64,000 nucleotides of DNA from Pipra filicauda. Taxonomy: Eukaryota; Chordata; Aves; Passeriformes; Pipridae. Shown one piece after another: positions 1 to 12,200 of this stretch. How positions within the stretch are numbered: position 1 is the first letter of the stretch; each line of letters begins with the position of its first letter. The notes under the pieces were generated by a model. It was given only the letters and a program-made list of their open reading frames with translations. It was not told the DNA's origin and did not search any database. The stretch covers positions 992,001 through 1,056,000 of the forward strand of contig NW_024104095.1 of assembly GCF_003945595.2 (NCBI RefSeq), given 5' to 3'. A program made the position numbers and the translations under genes.

Positions 1-3000
1 GAATCGTTCCCTGGGATGGGGCTGCACTGATCCTGTGATGTATTAGTCCTCTGGGAAGGTGAGGGTAGTGGGAATAAGCAAAGAAAATATTGAACATACA
101 CAAACCAGTGGGAATCAAATTAAGATACAAGCAGTCTGAATTTTTGTGCAGCATTGCTTTTGATTACTTGAGTTTAGAAACATAATTTTTAATGTAATTT
201 CTGTATCTTAATGGGGTGCCACCCTGAATGTTGGACAGTGTATTTGCAAGGTTGGCACTTTTACCTGCATGGAAAGGGTGTCCACTATTCAGGCACATGG
301 AGCAGCTCACAAGACAAGAGAGGGAGTATGAGATACATACTGCTGAAACTGAATTAAAAAGATTTTTGACGACAGTAGAAGGATTACCTGATTCCAGAAT
401 TTTGGGGATAATTTAGCTTTTGGGGTGGAAGGGTGATCTGGCAGGCACAGACCAGTTCTTCCCAATTTTTTTCTCCTTTGCTATCTCTGTCAGTAACCTC
501 AGATCCTGTGTCAGCTCTTCATCTAACTCCTGTCCCTCATCTTTGGCCTCATCAAGCCAATTGTAATATTCTTGAACTACTTAAAATGTGCCTATATTTA
601 AACCTGTTTAATTTCTTACAGCTCACATGCTTGCACTTTTTCTTCCTAGAGCTCTGCTTCTCTTTTTTCTTTTTAAGAACCTCATCCATGTCTAGATCTA
701 TTAGTTTTACTTCTTTAAACCGAGGATTTGAAGGATAAAAGTAGCCTGTGAGGTAAATTCAGGTATAGTAAGCACAAAAGAAGGGCTTTGCTCTGCCAGG
801 GCACTGCCAGGCACCTCTGCAGTCTGGAAGCCATTCCAGGAAAGCCTGTCTTTGTTCCAGTAGCCCAGAGCATCCTGCCTTGCTGGGATAGGAATGTGCT
901 GGCTCCTGGATACCACAAAGTATGTGGATGGGAGAAAAGATGCATGTGCTGTCCTTCCACCTGGAGGAACTGAGAGAAGCTTCTTGAACATAACCCTTTA
1001 GGATCTTAGTTGCTGGAATGTCTGCTAAATAAAAGATTCTGTCAGCCACAGAAAAACATGGATTTATGCAGCATGCCTGGAACTTGGGTGGACATCTGTG
1101 AGGTGTTAGAAGGCAGTTTGCTATTTAATGTGGCCAAAGCAGTGTTCTCCAGCTGCAAATTGATTTTACTGCCATTTCCTTAGAAGTTTGTCCCACTGTA
1201 GGTATCTGGCACTGAACATTGCAGCCCTAATGATTTTAGTTTGGCAGAGAAAAAAAAAGGCTAACACCAAGGGGTTTGTGCTGGGAAGTATTAGATAAAA
1301 TTACTAAGGGATTGTTTTGCCTGCCCCACCTGTAATAAAATAGTGGTTAAACTGGCTGTGTTCTTGAGTAACTTCCAACTTCTCTCTCCTCAGAGCTTAT
1401 CATGCTGTAGTAAATCAGAATAATTCAGGTCTTAATTATTTCTGTTCTTCATTATATGGAGAGTTTACAATTTGCACATTAGACTCAATAACTAGTTCAG
1501 TGCAAGAGGAGCCTGCAGAGCTTGAAGTAAATGTGTTGCTCAGTAATGAACACCCAGCCCGAAGCTGGTGTTTTCTAACTCTTCAGGGGTGTGAAGATAG
1601 AGCCTTGGCCATAGGTGTTTCATCAACCACTGTTCTTGAATTCAGAACCATTTTGGAAGTATTTATTTTTCTTTTGGTATTTGGAAGAAGTGCCTGGTTG
1701 GAGAATTTAATAAGAAAGTATTTCTGTTTGGCTTGTATTTTGATTTAACATTGCAAGAAAAGAGATTGGAAAATGCTACTACTGTGCATCACAGACAGAT
1801 GTTCTGTGGGCTCATAGTGGTGGTGTAAAGGTGTCAGAAATTTCCTCTTTTGCTCTCCCAAGAGCTGAGAGTTGCTGTAATCACCTCTGACGATTGAATT
1901 GTTATCTCCCCTTTTGCTCACTGTCAGGAGCACACTCTCCAGGTATCCTGCTGTGGTCCCAAAATGCCTGCTCTTCACTGCAGCCTTGTTTGTGTGATGG
2001 GTATGTTCTCACCTTGGGTTCTGGGGAAGGTGCAGGGAAGGTGTTTTCTCGTCCAGAATATGTGATGCTCTCCCATAGGATGCAAATTAAAAGGTGTGCA
2101 TAAAATGTGGATAAATCCTCCCTTTGCTGGGCCACTGCTTTATGGTCACAGGGAAGGGCTACACCAGCATTGCCCTCTTCGTGCTGTGGTCATTTACAAA
2201 ATAAGATTGTGCCTGTTTGGGGTTTTTCTTTGCTGTTTTTTGGAACAGAAGTGTCAGTTGGGGAAAATCTTAATAGTGAAGCAGCAGAGGTTCTTTGCTG
2301 AAGCAGTCCTGGTTTGGAGACTGGAAGATAAGGAATCTTTCCAGAACACCACGCTCATAAATACAGTGGTGTTTGTGTAAGATGATGGGTTGGGTTTTAT
2401 TCTACTCTTTCTTCCCCCTACTGACTATAATGACTGATTTATAGCCAACTTCCTTGGGCTTGATGCACTCTGTGGCAGCTGCTGTTTGAAGTGGAAGGGT
2501 GCCAACAGGCACCTCATTTTTGGTAACAGAATGATGAGTGTACATAAACAGAATTTGTTTGGGTGTAAGGAATTGGCTCGTGTTTTGGCAGGTTTTGGTA
2601 TGGTTATTGTTCACTTTGTTGCTGTGATTTGAAATACGTTATATAATTGATGAAAAAGAGCACAACCTGCTCTGCTTCTGTGAATACTCGAGTTCCAATA
2701 TTCAGGATAAACTGTTCTGACCCACGTTGTAGCCTCAGATAACATCGGGCTGTAGGGGCCATTTGTTCATGAAACCTGCCCTTCCAGTAATGCCACAGCC
2801 ACAGCTGGGCTTCTGTACTGCCAGAGAACTGGTTTTCCCTCTGATCAGAAAATGACTTTTTGAGAATGATCATTCTCTTTTTTTTCATAATGGAATAAAT
2901 CTCCCTCAGATTAATTCATGTGCAATGCAGCAAATGTGTAACTCTCTTCAGCTGTAAGACTTTAGTACTAACATCCAGGAAAACCCTGATCTGGGGGGAA

Positions 3001-6000
3001 AAAAAGGGATGGTACAGTCACACAGTATATTTTTGAGCCTTTGATAACTTAAATGGTGGGCAGGCAGAGTTGCACTGACTCATGGGCTTAGTTGACCTAC
3101 ATTTACCTAGCTCTGATCTTTCTCCAGGCACTATGGAGATGTGTTAATGTTCTAGTTTTAAGCTGCAGGCTAATGATAAAGGACTGTACTAAGAGTTTGC
3201 TTATGATTTGTTGCATTTTCAGCTGTTAAAAGCTTTTTAATATGCAACTGCTCCACCTTAAAGTAGAGTTTCATTTCCATATGTTTGTATTTTAGAAAGT
3301 GGACTTTTATTTTTTTCATGAAAGGGGTATAGCAACATAGGATTTTTTCAGAAAGTGACTTACCTAAAATACTCCTATGTAGGCTGTGCTGGAGTTGTAA
3401 ATGGATGGCCGATGGTGGTCATAGCTCCTGGTTTTATGGCATTTTGGTTGCAAATTCAGAACCTAAACAAAGCCCAAACAACAAACCTGGTTTTCAGTTT
3501 CACAGTTTCCCCTGGGCTTTTTAAAGCATTTTAGCAATAAGTTTCTTCAGATTTGGGAGTTGGGAAAATCTCGTTGTATCCAATTAAGTAATCATCTGGG
3601 TACCAAGGCTTGAATGGATTTCAGCTCAAAGGGAAGGAGAACCTGAGGGAAGGCTGCCTTTTCCTACACTCTATAAAAAATGTGATAAACCTTGAGAAAA
3701 TGGGGGGGAAGCAAAGGGTGAGGAAGTGGTGCCAGGTTTGCTGCTGGGATGACTAATGTGAGAGTGTTTTCTCTGCTCATAAAACCCAAGTGCAGTCATA
3801 CACATGTGCCCTTTTTTCCTTGCCAGAAAACACACTTCTGGCTGAATGGTTCCTTTTCTTCCTCTACTCCAGCCTATCCCAGAGCTTTAAGAATAAGTCC
3901 ACATTGTAGGAGGAGCTGGGTGGGCAAGATTGTCTAACTTAGGGTATAAATCAACTATTTCATCAGTTCAGTTTATATGGGAACTAGTCTGACTTGTTTG
4001 GCCTTCTGCTTAAGATCCTTAGTGGTGGCAAGCATAATTCAACTGTAAAAGCTTATTTTTAACTCCTTTGTGGAAAAGCAGTTGAAGTGGGAGTATTTGC
4101 AGCTTAAACTAATTTGCCTGGAAGATCTGAAGCTGTTGGGGAGCAGATGAAAGCCGCGTTAATGCTTCTTGAAAGCACAAGTTGACACTTCATTTTCCTA
4201 TCGTTCCTGCAGCACAGGTGATACCAGGAGGATGATGCATCAGCAGTGCTATTTCTACCCATTTTTCTAGGACAAGCAGCTGTGGAACACGTACTCACCC
4301 TCCTTTTATTCCTCCAGGACAGCGTTCCTATTGCTAGACTGGAACAGCAGTGGAGATTTCATTACAGGCAGTAGGGTAACATTAGCACTCCTTTTTTCAA
4401 GTGGCTAAGGAGACCACAGCAAAAAACAGTCAATATGGGGAGAGCTTGCAGGTCGGGCATTTTAATCCTTTGGGGTCTTTTCCTGCCCCTCCTTGGAATT
4501 ACTTGTGCTGTTGCAGCTTTTGTCTGCGTAGTTAAGATGCTGCTTGGTCAGTTATGGTGATCAGTTATTGCACAAATATAGAAGTGCTTTTACTTTAATT
4601 CCTGTGTGGTAGAAAACAGAATCTATTGTGTGGATTTGTTTGGTTAATTTATTTTGTGCAATTTATATTATAATCTATCTACAGTTAATATCATGAAGAT
4701 ATAAAGGTGATGGCATTGATGAAATAATTTGTTCCAAGTGGTGTAGACTCTGCTGGAGTGCAGCTGGATGTTACACTTGTAATCGTATTATAGAGATTAA
4801 GTTAGAAACTGATTCCAGTTCTGTTGTGACTGGAAACACCAGTGACTGACAATCAGCAGGATTTGGGATGTTGCTCTAACATGAGTGGCTTTTTAAAGAG
4901 AACTGATGTTGGGAGGCAGGTACTGGATACAGGGAAGCTTGAGTCCTTGCAGCATGTCAGGCTGAACGTGGAAATTGGTGACAGCAGCTCAGTGGTCAGT
5001 TGGAAACACTGTACCAACTTTAATAGTCTCATTCATTCAATAGTTTTAACTTTATTATAGAAAAAATATATTGCAAACGTGTTATACTTAAAAAAGAAAA
5101 TTCCATCTGTAGAGTATTTGTAGAATATTCTAGTGTTACAATTTTAGCTTCATCAAGAAGAAAGCAAAGATCCAGGTTTTTTGATGTCCTCTCTCCGGCC
5201 ACACAGGAAGCAGTGCAGAGCTACAATTCTGTCTGCTTCTTTCAATTATTTTCATAAGTGTAGTTGTACTTTTCTTTTTTTGTACTCCCAAAAGCTGTAT
5301 GAGAATGTTTTGAATTCAGTGCCCAAACTTTAATTGCAAAATCTCAATCAGAGAAAGTAAGGCAAATAAATTAAATCTGAAGTACTGGAGCACCCAAGTC
5401 ACCTGCAGCTTCATGTGAAGAGATACCATTTTAGTATGGCAGAAAGTACACTTTATTTCACATTCATTTTTAAAAAATATTTTTTCATTTATGTACTGGC
5501 TGTTGTAGTGTCTGTATCTGAAAGGAGAGATTTGGATATGTCACCTACCATCCCACCTAATATCATCTCAGTCTTAAGGTTTATTCAAGCATTGTTTAGT
5601 TTTATTTCATCCTTGGTGTCATAGATGTGACATCTGCAAGAAGACATTGACATTTGAAAACTCCAGAAGTACAGAACTTGTGTATGTGGAAACCAGCATT
5701 CAAAAAAACAAGGTGGAAACCAACCCTTGTGAATAATTGTCTTTTTTAACTGATTGATTGTTAAACCTCAATATGGAAGATCCCAGATGGAAAAACATAA
5801 TTTTTTGATGGTGCAGTGTAAGGAAAGCATTTGATTGTGTTGGTGTGTGTTCACTCACTTGAGTTAAATCATGGTAATTTTATTATGTTTACTAATATAT
5901 TGTCCATCTCTGGTAAATGGTCAAATTGGGTCATAGCTGGGAATGGCAAAATTAAATAGATCCATCAGTGTGTTTGGGGTTTGCTCTTTTGTTTTTTCAC

Positions 6001-9000
6001 CCCAAAGGAGAAGTTTGGTAACACTGCCCAGAAAGTGGAAAGGGAGCAAAGGTAGAGTTGTTGTCCCATGTATCCCCTGCTCCAGGAATTCCACAAAGCC
6101 TCATTCCTTCCACACACTCCTGCATCCCCCCCAGAGGAAGTTATTATTTTCCACCTGGTCTTCTTATACAGCTGCAAGTGGAAAATCATTGAGATTTGTG
6201 TGATACTGTTTTGCTATTGCTCCTAATCTGTGGCAGAAATGGAGCTCACCAGGTATCTTAAGGGACCCTTGAGCACACTCAGTGCAAGGTCAGTGTTTGC
6301 TCTGCAGAGTTAAATCATCTGGGGAGGAGCAGGAGAAATGCAGCGTGAAATACGTGCTCCCAAAAAAGAGAGAGAGGATTCCTTCCAGCAGCCAGAACAG
6401 AAAAGCTTTTATATGGGTTGTGCAGATGGATTGGGAAGGAGAGGGAGGTCAGGTTTGACTGAACTAAGCCTCTTAGGGATAATGTATCTTTAAAAGTAAG
6501 TCTGGGGGTAGTGTTACAATTGGGAATTTTCAAAACTTTCCCCCAATATTCTCTTGGAGTTTCTCTTCCAGACCTAGTCTTGGTGTGAAACTGGATCTCC
6601 TGAGCTTTGTTCCTGCTCTCCTGTGTGAGTGAACACTGGCACCATTGACTACTGTTTAACATGCTTTTCAAGCAGCTGTGTTTTTGTCTCAGGCTATAAA
6701 TCCAAATCAATCTTTGCGATAAGCAATTGAATGCCAAACAGTATTTTTTTGCCTGGAGAAAGCTTGATTTTTTAATTTTATCTCAAAACCAAATTTGGGT
6801 AGAGCTCTTAGTTAAACCTCAGCTCTTCACTGGTAATGGTTTTTAATAATTTTGGGTTGTATGTTGCCAGACCTACTGGAGTTTCTGCCTTATTGATGGG
6901 GACAGGCCTGGGTGTTGCTGCCTGGGCCAACTGAGCTGTGCCCACGTGCGCGGTGTGTCCTTGGCTCCTGGGCAGCTGTGGGGGTGAGGGGAAGGCTGCT
7001 GCTGCCCTGGCACGCCAGGGATGGCCCACAACAAGCAGCTTATCCCTGAGCACAAGCTCTCACCTGCACCTGAGCAGCCTGTGTCTGATCCCACTTTTTC
7101 CTCGGAGCTTGTGGAGTCCATCTGTGACCCGTGATTAGGACCTCGAAGCAGCATCCCATCAAGGTTTATGGATTGATACAGCGCAGGGCAGGTTAGTTGG
7201 GCATTTAAAGGCATCAATTTGATGCAGTGCTAATGGGTGTGTTTGTTTCTTAGGCAAATGCACACTTGAAAATATATTAAAATTGCAGTTGAAATAATCT
7301 GAAACGGGTTTGGCAAAGTTTTAATGGGTGCTGATGTATCTCTGTGTTGAAATGTTATTTGTAGAGTGGGGTGTGAATTAATGCTGATGGTGAGTAGCTT
7401 GTGTAAGTTGTGTAAATAATTTAATTAAGTCTTTGATTGTTCCAAGTATTAGATTTTGTTTGTTTGGGAGTAAAGCTAATTTTAAAGCTTTTGAGGTTAG
7501 GTGGAATAATTTCAGGAGTACAAGGTAGGACCCCAAAAGCTCATGCTTATAATGAGATTGTCTTGTAAGGGTGTGTTGCTTTTATAAAATTCTAGTGCTC
7601 TTGGTTAAAATTGTTTCCTACTTAGGTGTTTCATGTGCAGCAAAACCTTTAAATTTGAATTAATGGTGCAGGGCAAGTACTGCAGTGAGGTCTTTCTGAT
7701 ACTGTTTAGAGCCAAGCCAAGTATTTTCTTACATAGCTGATTTGTAGAGACCAGGCCCACTGATTCCTTGGGATGGAGGATGGATGGATGGACAGCAGGC
7801 AGGGAGCTATACTTTCAAATTGCTTAAAATACATTGGCTTTTCCCCCTCTGGATCCTTTTTTTGGGTAGAGATTGTTATACTTGCCAAGTGATGTGCTGT
7901 CACGGTTCTTTTTCACTTCAGTGTGTCTTAAAAAGGGTAGAAAATTCTGTTGTGTTTGCAGAAATAATTTCTTGAGAGATGAGACAGAGGACAGGGAGGT
8001 TGGTTAAACTGGGTAGGTTTAGTGGCATCAGTCCTGTGGACTTAAGTTTCTTTTGAAATAAGATTTTACTGAGTTTACTTGATGGAGATCTTCTCCTTGG
8101 TTTACTTTGTGTTTGCTTGTATAAAGCATTGTTAAATAAATCAGATAAAATTACGGATTTCTTCAGGCCCAAGTGGGATGGGTCTTTTGCACTATAGTGT
8201 GACTAGGACTAGTTTTTGGGTTAGATGTTGGTAAATTTGTAAAGTCCTGGCAGAAACAGCCACAACATTTCTTGGTGTGAATACACCATTAAAGCAGTTC
8301 CATTAAGGTTGCAACCACTAAGGTTGCATTAATGACCACCTGGTTCAATTTTTGTCTCGTTCCCTAATTAAAAAAGAAGCATTTTCTTCTGCTCAGAAAG
8401 AAGTACCGGGCCTGTGATACCTTGCTTAAAAATCTTGATAAATTTAGTCTTATTACATGGAGGAATTAGAGTTGGATTTATATAACTTTTAATAGTTTAC
8501 AGTTGAGATTGTTTTCTTCTGTTGCATGACTGCATCAAAAATACCTCCTGAAACACAGTGATGATTCAGCAAGTGTTTTTCTTAGGTGTGTAGTTGCAAT
8601 AGGATAAATTCTAGCTCCTATGTTGCTGAATAAAAATGGCTTGGTTATATTAAGGGTGTAAATCAAGCTTAAATCCTGTGCCAAGAACCGTGAAGGCACT
8701 CGGGTACAATTTAGGGATGTGTTGGGTTTGGGGGTTGGACTGTCTCACTTGGTGGTTGGCACTTGGCTGTGGGAAGTTTTTAAAGCATTAAATGTTTAAC
8801 TGTACTTCACTCTTTGTATCACAGATGTTCCAGGTTGTTTTGACTGTTGGAATTGTTTGCAGTTTAAACCAGATTATATTAATATTTTTTTGAAAACACT
8901 AAAACGGTCAAACACATAAAAGTGCATGTGTATAAATCACTTTTTGTGTAAGAAAACTGTGGTTTTTACTTGCTGTACTTTGCTAAAGACTTGGGAAGGA

Positions 9001-9153
9001 ACTAAGATGAGGGTTGGGATGTAAACAGAGTTTCTGACTCCCAACACACAGATCTTTTTGAGTTGTAGTATCCTAATAGATTTCATTATGAATTTATTAA
9101 TTGTATTTAATGTAAATCCTTCTTTAACAAAGATCCTTCTCTTTTATTTTTAG
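1..9153 (+). other. USP10: USP10 intron 1 (3' part)
   Basis: This stretch carries no exon I can support on either strand. The open frames are short and have no recognisable domains. I see no CR1 element and no CpG-island-like promoter, so exon 1 and the USP10 promoter should lie upstream of base 1. A small GGAT run lies near 7779-7793, and there are several poly-T and poly-A runs. It ends with the acceptor ttttatttttag before exon 2. Confidence 0.75.
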
Positions 9154-9222
9154 TATATTTTTGGGGAATTCAGCCCTGATGAATTTAATCAGTTCTTTGT
9201 GACTCCACGATGCTCTGTTGAG
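9154..9222 (+). CDS. USP10: USP10 exon 2
   Basis: This 69-bp exon has 23 whole codons and starts [19 protein letters not shown]. It lies between the acceptor ttttatttttag and the donor gtaaga. It matches human USP10 residues 8-30 with two visible differences: Asp to Glu in the FGDF motif and Ser to Cys near the end. In human USP10 the FGDF motif binds the NTF2-like domain of G3BP1/2. Confidence 0.97.
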
Positions 9223-12200
9223 GTAAGATCTGCTTTAAACTTCTTCTAGAAATAACATTTTAAAGCTACATCTCTTTGTGTGAATTTGAAATATAACAAT
9301 ACAATTAATTTATCATTCCCTTAGCTTGCTAACTTACAAAGGGGAGATACTGATCAGTTGTCTTCTTTCCATGTATGTGGATGTTAAGTCAATTTTTAGA
9401 GATAAATTAGTTATTCCACCTTCTGCTTTCAGAGCTGGAGTATCTGAACTGGTGATAGGACGATGACAGGGGGTTTTCCAACCCTGTTACCTCAGCTTTG
9501 GTGGGTTTTTTTTAAGGGGTGGGTATGGAGAAAACTTCTCAGCAGTGTTCTTGGTAATTAGTTGGGCTTCTCAGTCTGGTGAGCCTTTTGAAACACAGGG
9601 ATTCTTTATGTTTTTGGACAGGTGGAGCACTGCTGACCCTCAGTGCTGTGCTTAAAGGGAAAGCTGTGTGTGAGGTCTGAGAAATGCAGCAATAATGAAC
9701 TAATTACAGTGTCAGTGAGAACCACAGAGTAGAAACAGTTGTCTTTGTGTTCGAGTTCATTACACACTCTTATTGGAGGCTCTTATTCTCTGTAGTTCTT
9801 GGTAGAGAATGATGAAACCATTTTCCTTCATAGGGAAGAGTATTATCCCCTTGTCCTAATCTCCAGACTCAAGAAATGATTTCCCTCTAGTTCAGTTTCC
9901 ATGTATTTCCTCCAGACATTTCCATTCCAGCATTTTGGTCATGCTTCCATCCTCCCCTCTCAACATAAAGGAAATGAACACTTGAGCTGTAGATGGGGGA
10001 AATCCTTTTGTCACAGTTTACAGACCATTGTTAATGGGACTTAGTTTCCTGTAGCTTAATTTTCCGAGGATAATTAGTATAATACTGCTAAACAATAAAA
10101 GGGCATGAGGGGAATGGGGTGGGGTGGGAGTGAGGGAAGTTAAGAAAGAAAAAGATAGTTTTTACTTGCCTCTTGGGAGAGCTTTGTACCTTCTCTGGTA
10201 GGTGGGAAGCAGTGCAGGAAGATCTTTAGGGAATACGTGGTAGTTCTGATGATTTGCTGTTTCCCCACCATAAATGCAATCTCAGCAGTGACATTTGCAT
10301 CCCATGCAGCATCACCTTAAGTGCCCCCCATCAGCTCTTCTGACACTGGGAAAGATAAAAATGTCATATTTGGACTTCTGTAAAGCTGTTCCCAAAGTCT
10401 GTCGAGGAAAAATGAACCTACAGCCTTAGAACCAGTCTCACTTCATTTTCTGACTGTCTCAGGTGTACCTAGTTAGCTGTCAAAATAAATGGTCCTTAAG
10501 TTTGCCCTTGATCTGGTTCAGTTCGATGTTTTAATTATCTGGATGATGAAATAAAAGCGGTGCTTATTAGTTTTACACTGTGCAGATATTTCAGAGAAAA
10601 TTGGTCTGAAAAAGACGATGCAATTCCAGAAGGGCAGGACAGAGCTGACGGTGGTGCCGTGTGTTTGACACACATCGTGCTGCAGGTCCTTCACCTACAC
10701 ACTGAAGGGGGACTGAGCCAAGGGACTACTTAAAGCTAAAGGGTGTCTGGAATGTCCCTTTTACAGGTGACCTTTGTAATACATGTCCTGTCAGACACCT
10801 GTTGACTGAGATGGTTCTGGTGGCCCAGTTGGAACAAGTCAGCTCAGAAATCTCTTCTTTCCAAAGGTGCTGTCGATTGATCAGATGTGTAGGAGATCAA
10901 GAGGCTGACTTCTTCTTTTTTTTTTTTAAAACTTCATATTTTCTGAAGGCCTTTGAATCCTTGAAATACAAAGTTTATCACAAGCTGTTTGCTGTAGGCA
11001 TTTAGAGGAATTTTTTTAGCTCTTAACTATAAAGTCTTATTGAACCCGTGTTCAAAATTAATATGGATAGTAGGCTCTAAACAGTCTGGAGCCTCTTTCT
11101 GACCCACTGTTTCTCATTTTTGACCTGAAAAGATGCTATATTAAGATGTATTGTGGTTTATAAGTGGATTTACAGCATGTGTTCTTTTTATGCACTTTTT
11201 GTAATGGCATTTTAGGAATATTTTCCTTGCCACCTGTGATGCACTGCTGTCTGCAGTGCATTAAGAAGGCAATATGTAAGTATCTATAGCTTTAGAGAAT
11301 TGAAAACTTGAATAGAAAACTCTTTTCTTTGTTGCACCATTAGAGTCACTATTTAGAATAGCACTGTCAAGCTGCACTGTGCACTCAATGTTTTATCTCC
11401 CACTGCAGAACCAGTCCCGCTGTTCTCCAGGGAGCCACTGGAATGCAGGGTAGCCGTGGCTGCCAGGTCCTGCAGGCACAGGAGAAGGCTCTCAGCTGCT
11501 CAGGGAGTTTAGGGGCAGGTGAGGGGGGATGAGAAATTACCCACCACAGCAAGGGTCCTGTCAAGCACTGAGTGTTGATGCCACTGTTTTATAGTACTTG
11601 TATTTACAGTCCATGTAAAAACCATGCACTGTGGTTACATTATATCAAGGTGGTAAATGTGTTTAAGAATATACCTCAGCTGAAACATTTCGAGAGCCAC
11701 ACTACAGCTGAACCAGGCTGAGAGTCAAAAGGTTTAGGTGTGATTGTTGTCTGTGCAAAAATGTTTCACCTTTCACAGGTGATTTGGTGTCCATTTTTTG
11801 TCTAAACAGAGGGTATGTTCCTCATCCTAAAAGCGTGGGGAGTTAGTGTTGATGAAGAAAGGTCCTGATGCTGTGAGGTGAATTGCTGGAGAGGTTGATG
11901 AGCCTGTGGTGTGTAACCAAGATAATCTTTATCTTTCAGTAATTGTGGTAATCTGCAAGGAGCCTGGAGCTGCAGAGTGGGATTTGATAAATATAGAAGC
12001 ATAAGTTCAAGACATACTCTCTGAAAATCAAATAATGATGTTATTTTGAAAGGATTCGGATATTTCAAATGAAACTGATATCAAATGTTTATGGATTTGC
12101 TTTGCCTTTAAATAAGTTTCATTTTTTTTTTGTACAGCTCCCCCCATACAATGAAACAGTTTCATGTGGTATTAAATCCACAGGTAAGTTTTTCATGATG

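Noticed and set aside
1..9153. USP10 exon 1 within the window
   Set aside because: I looked for the short MALHSPQ-type start with a CpG-rich promoter and a donor and found none; exon 1 should lie upstream.
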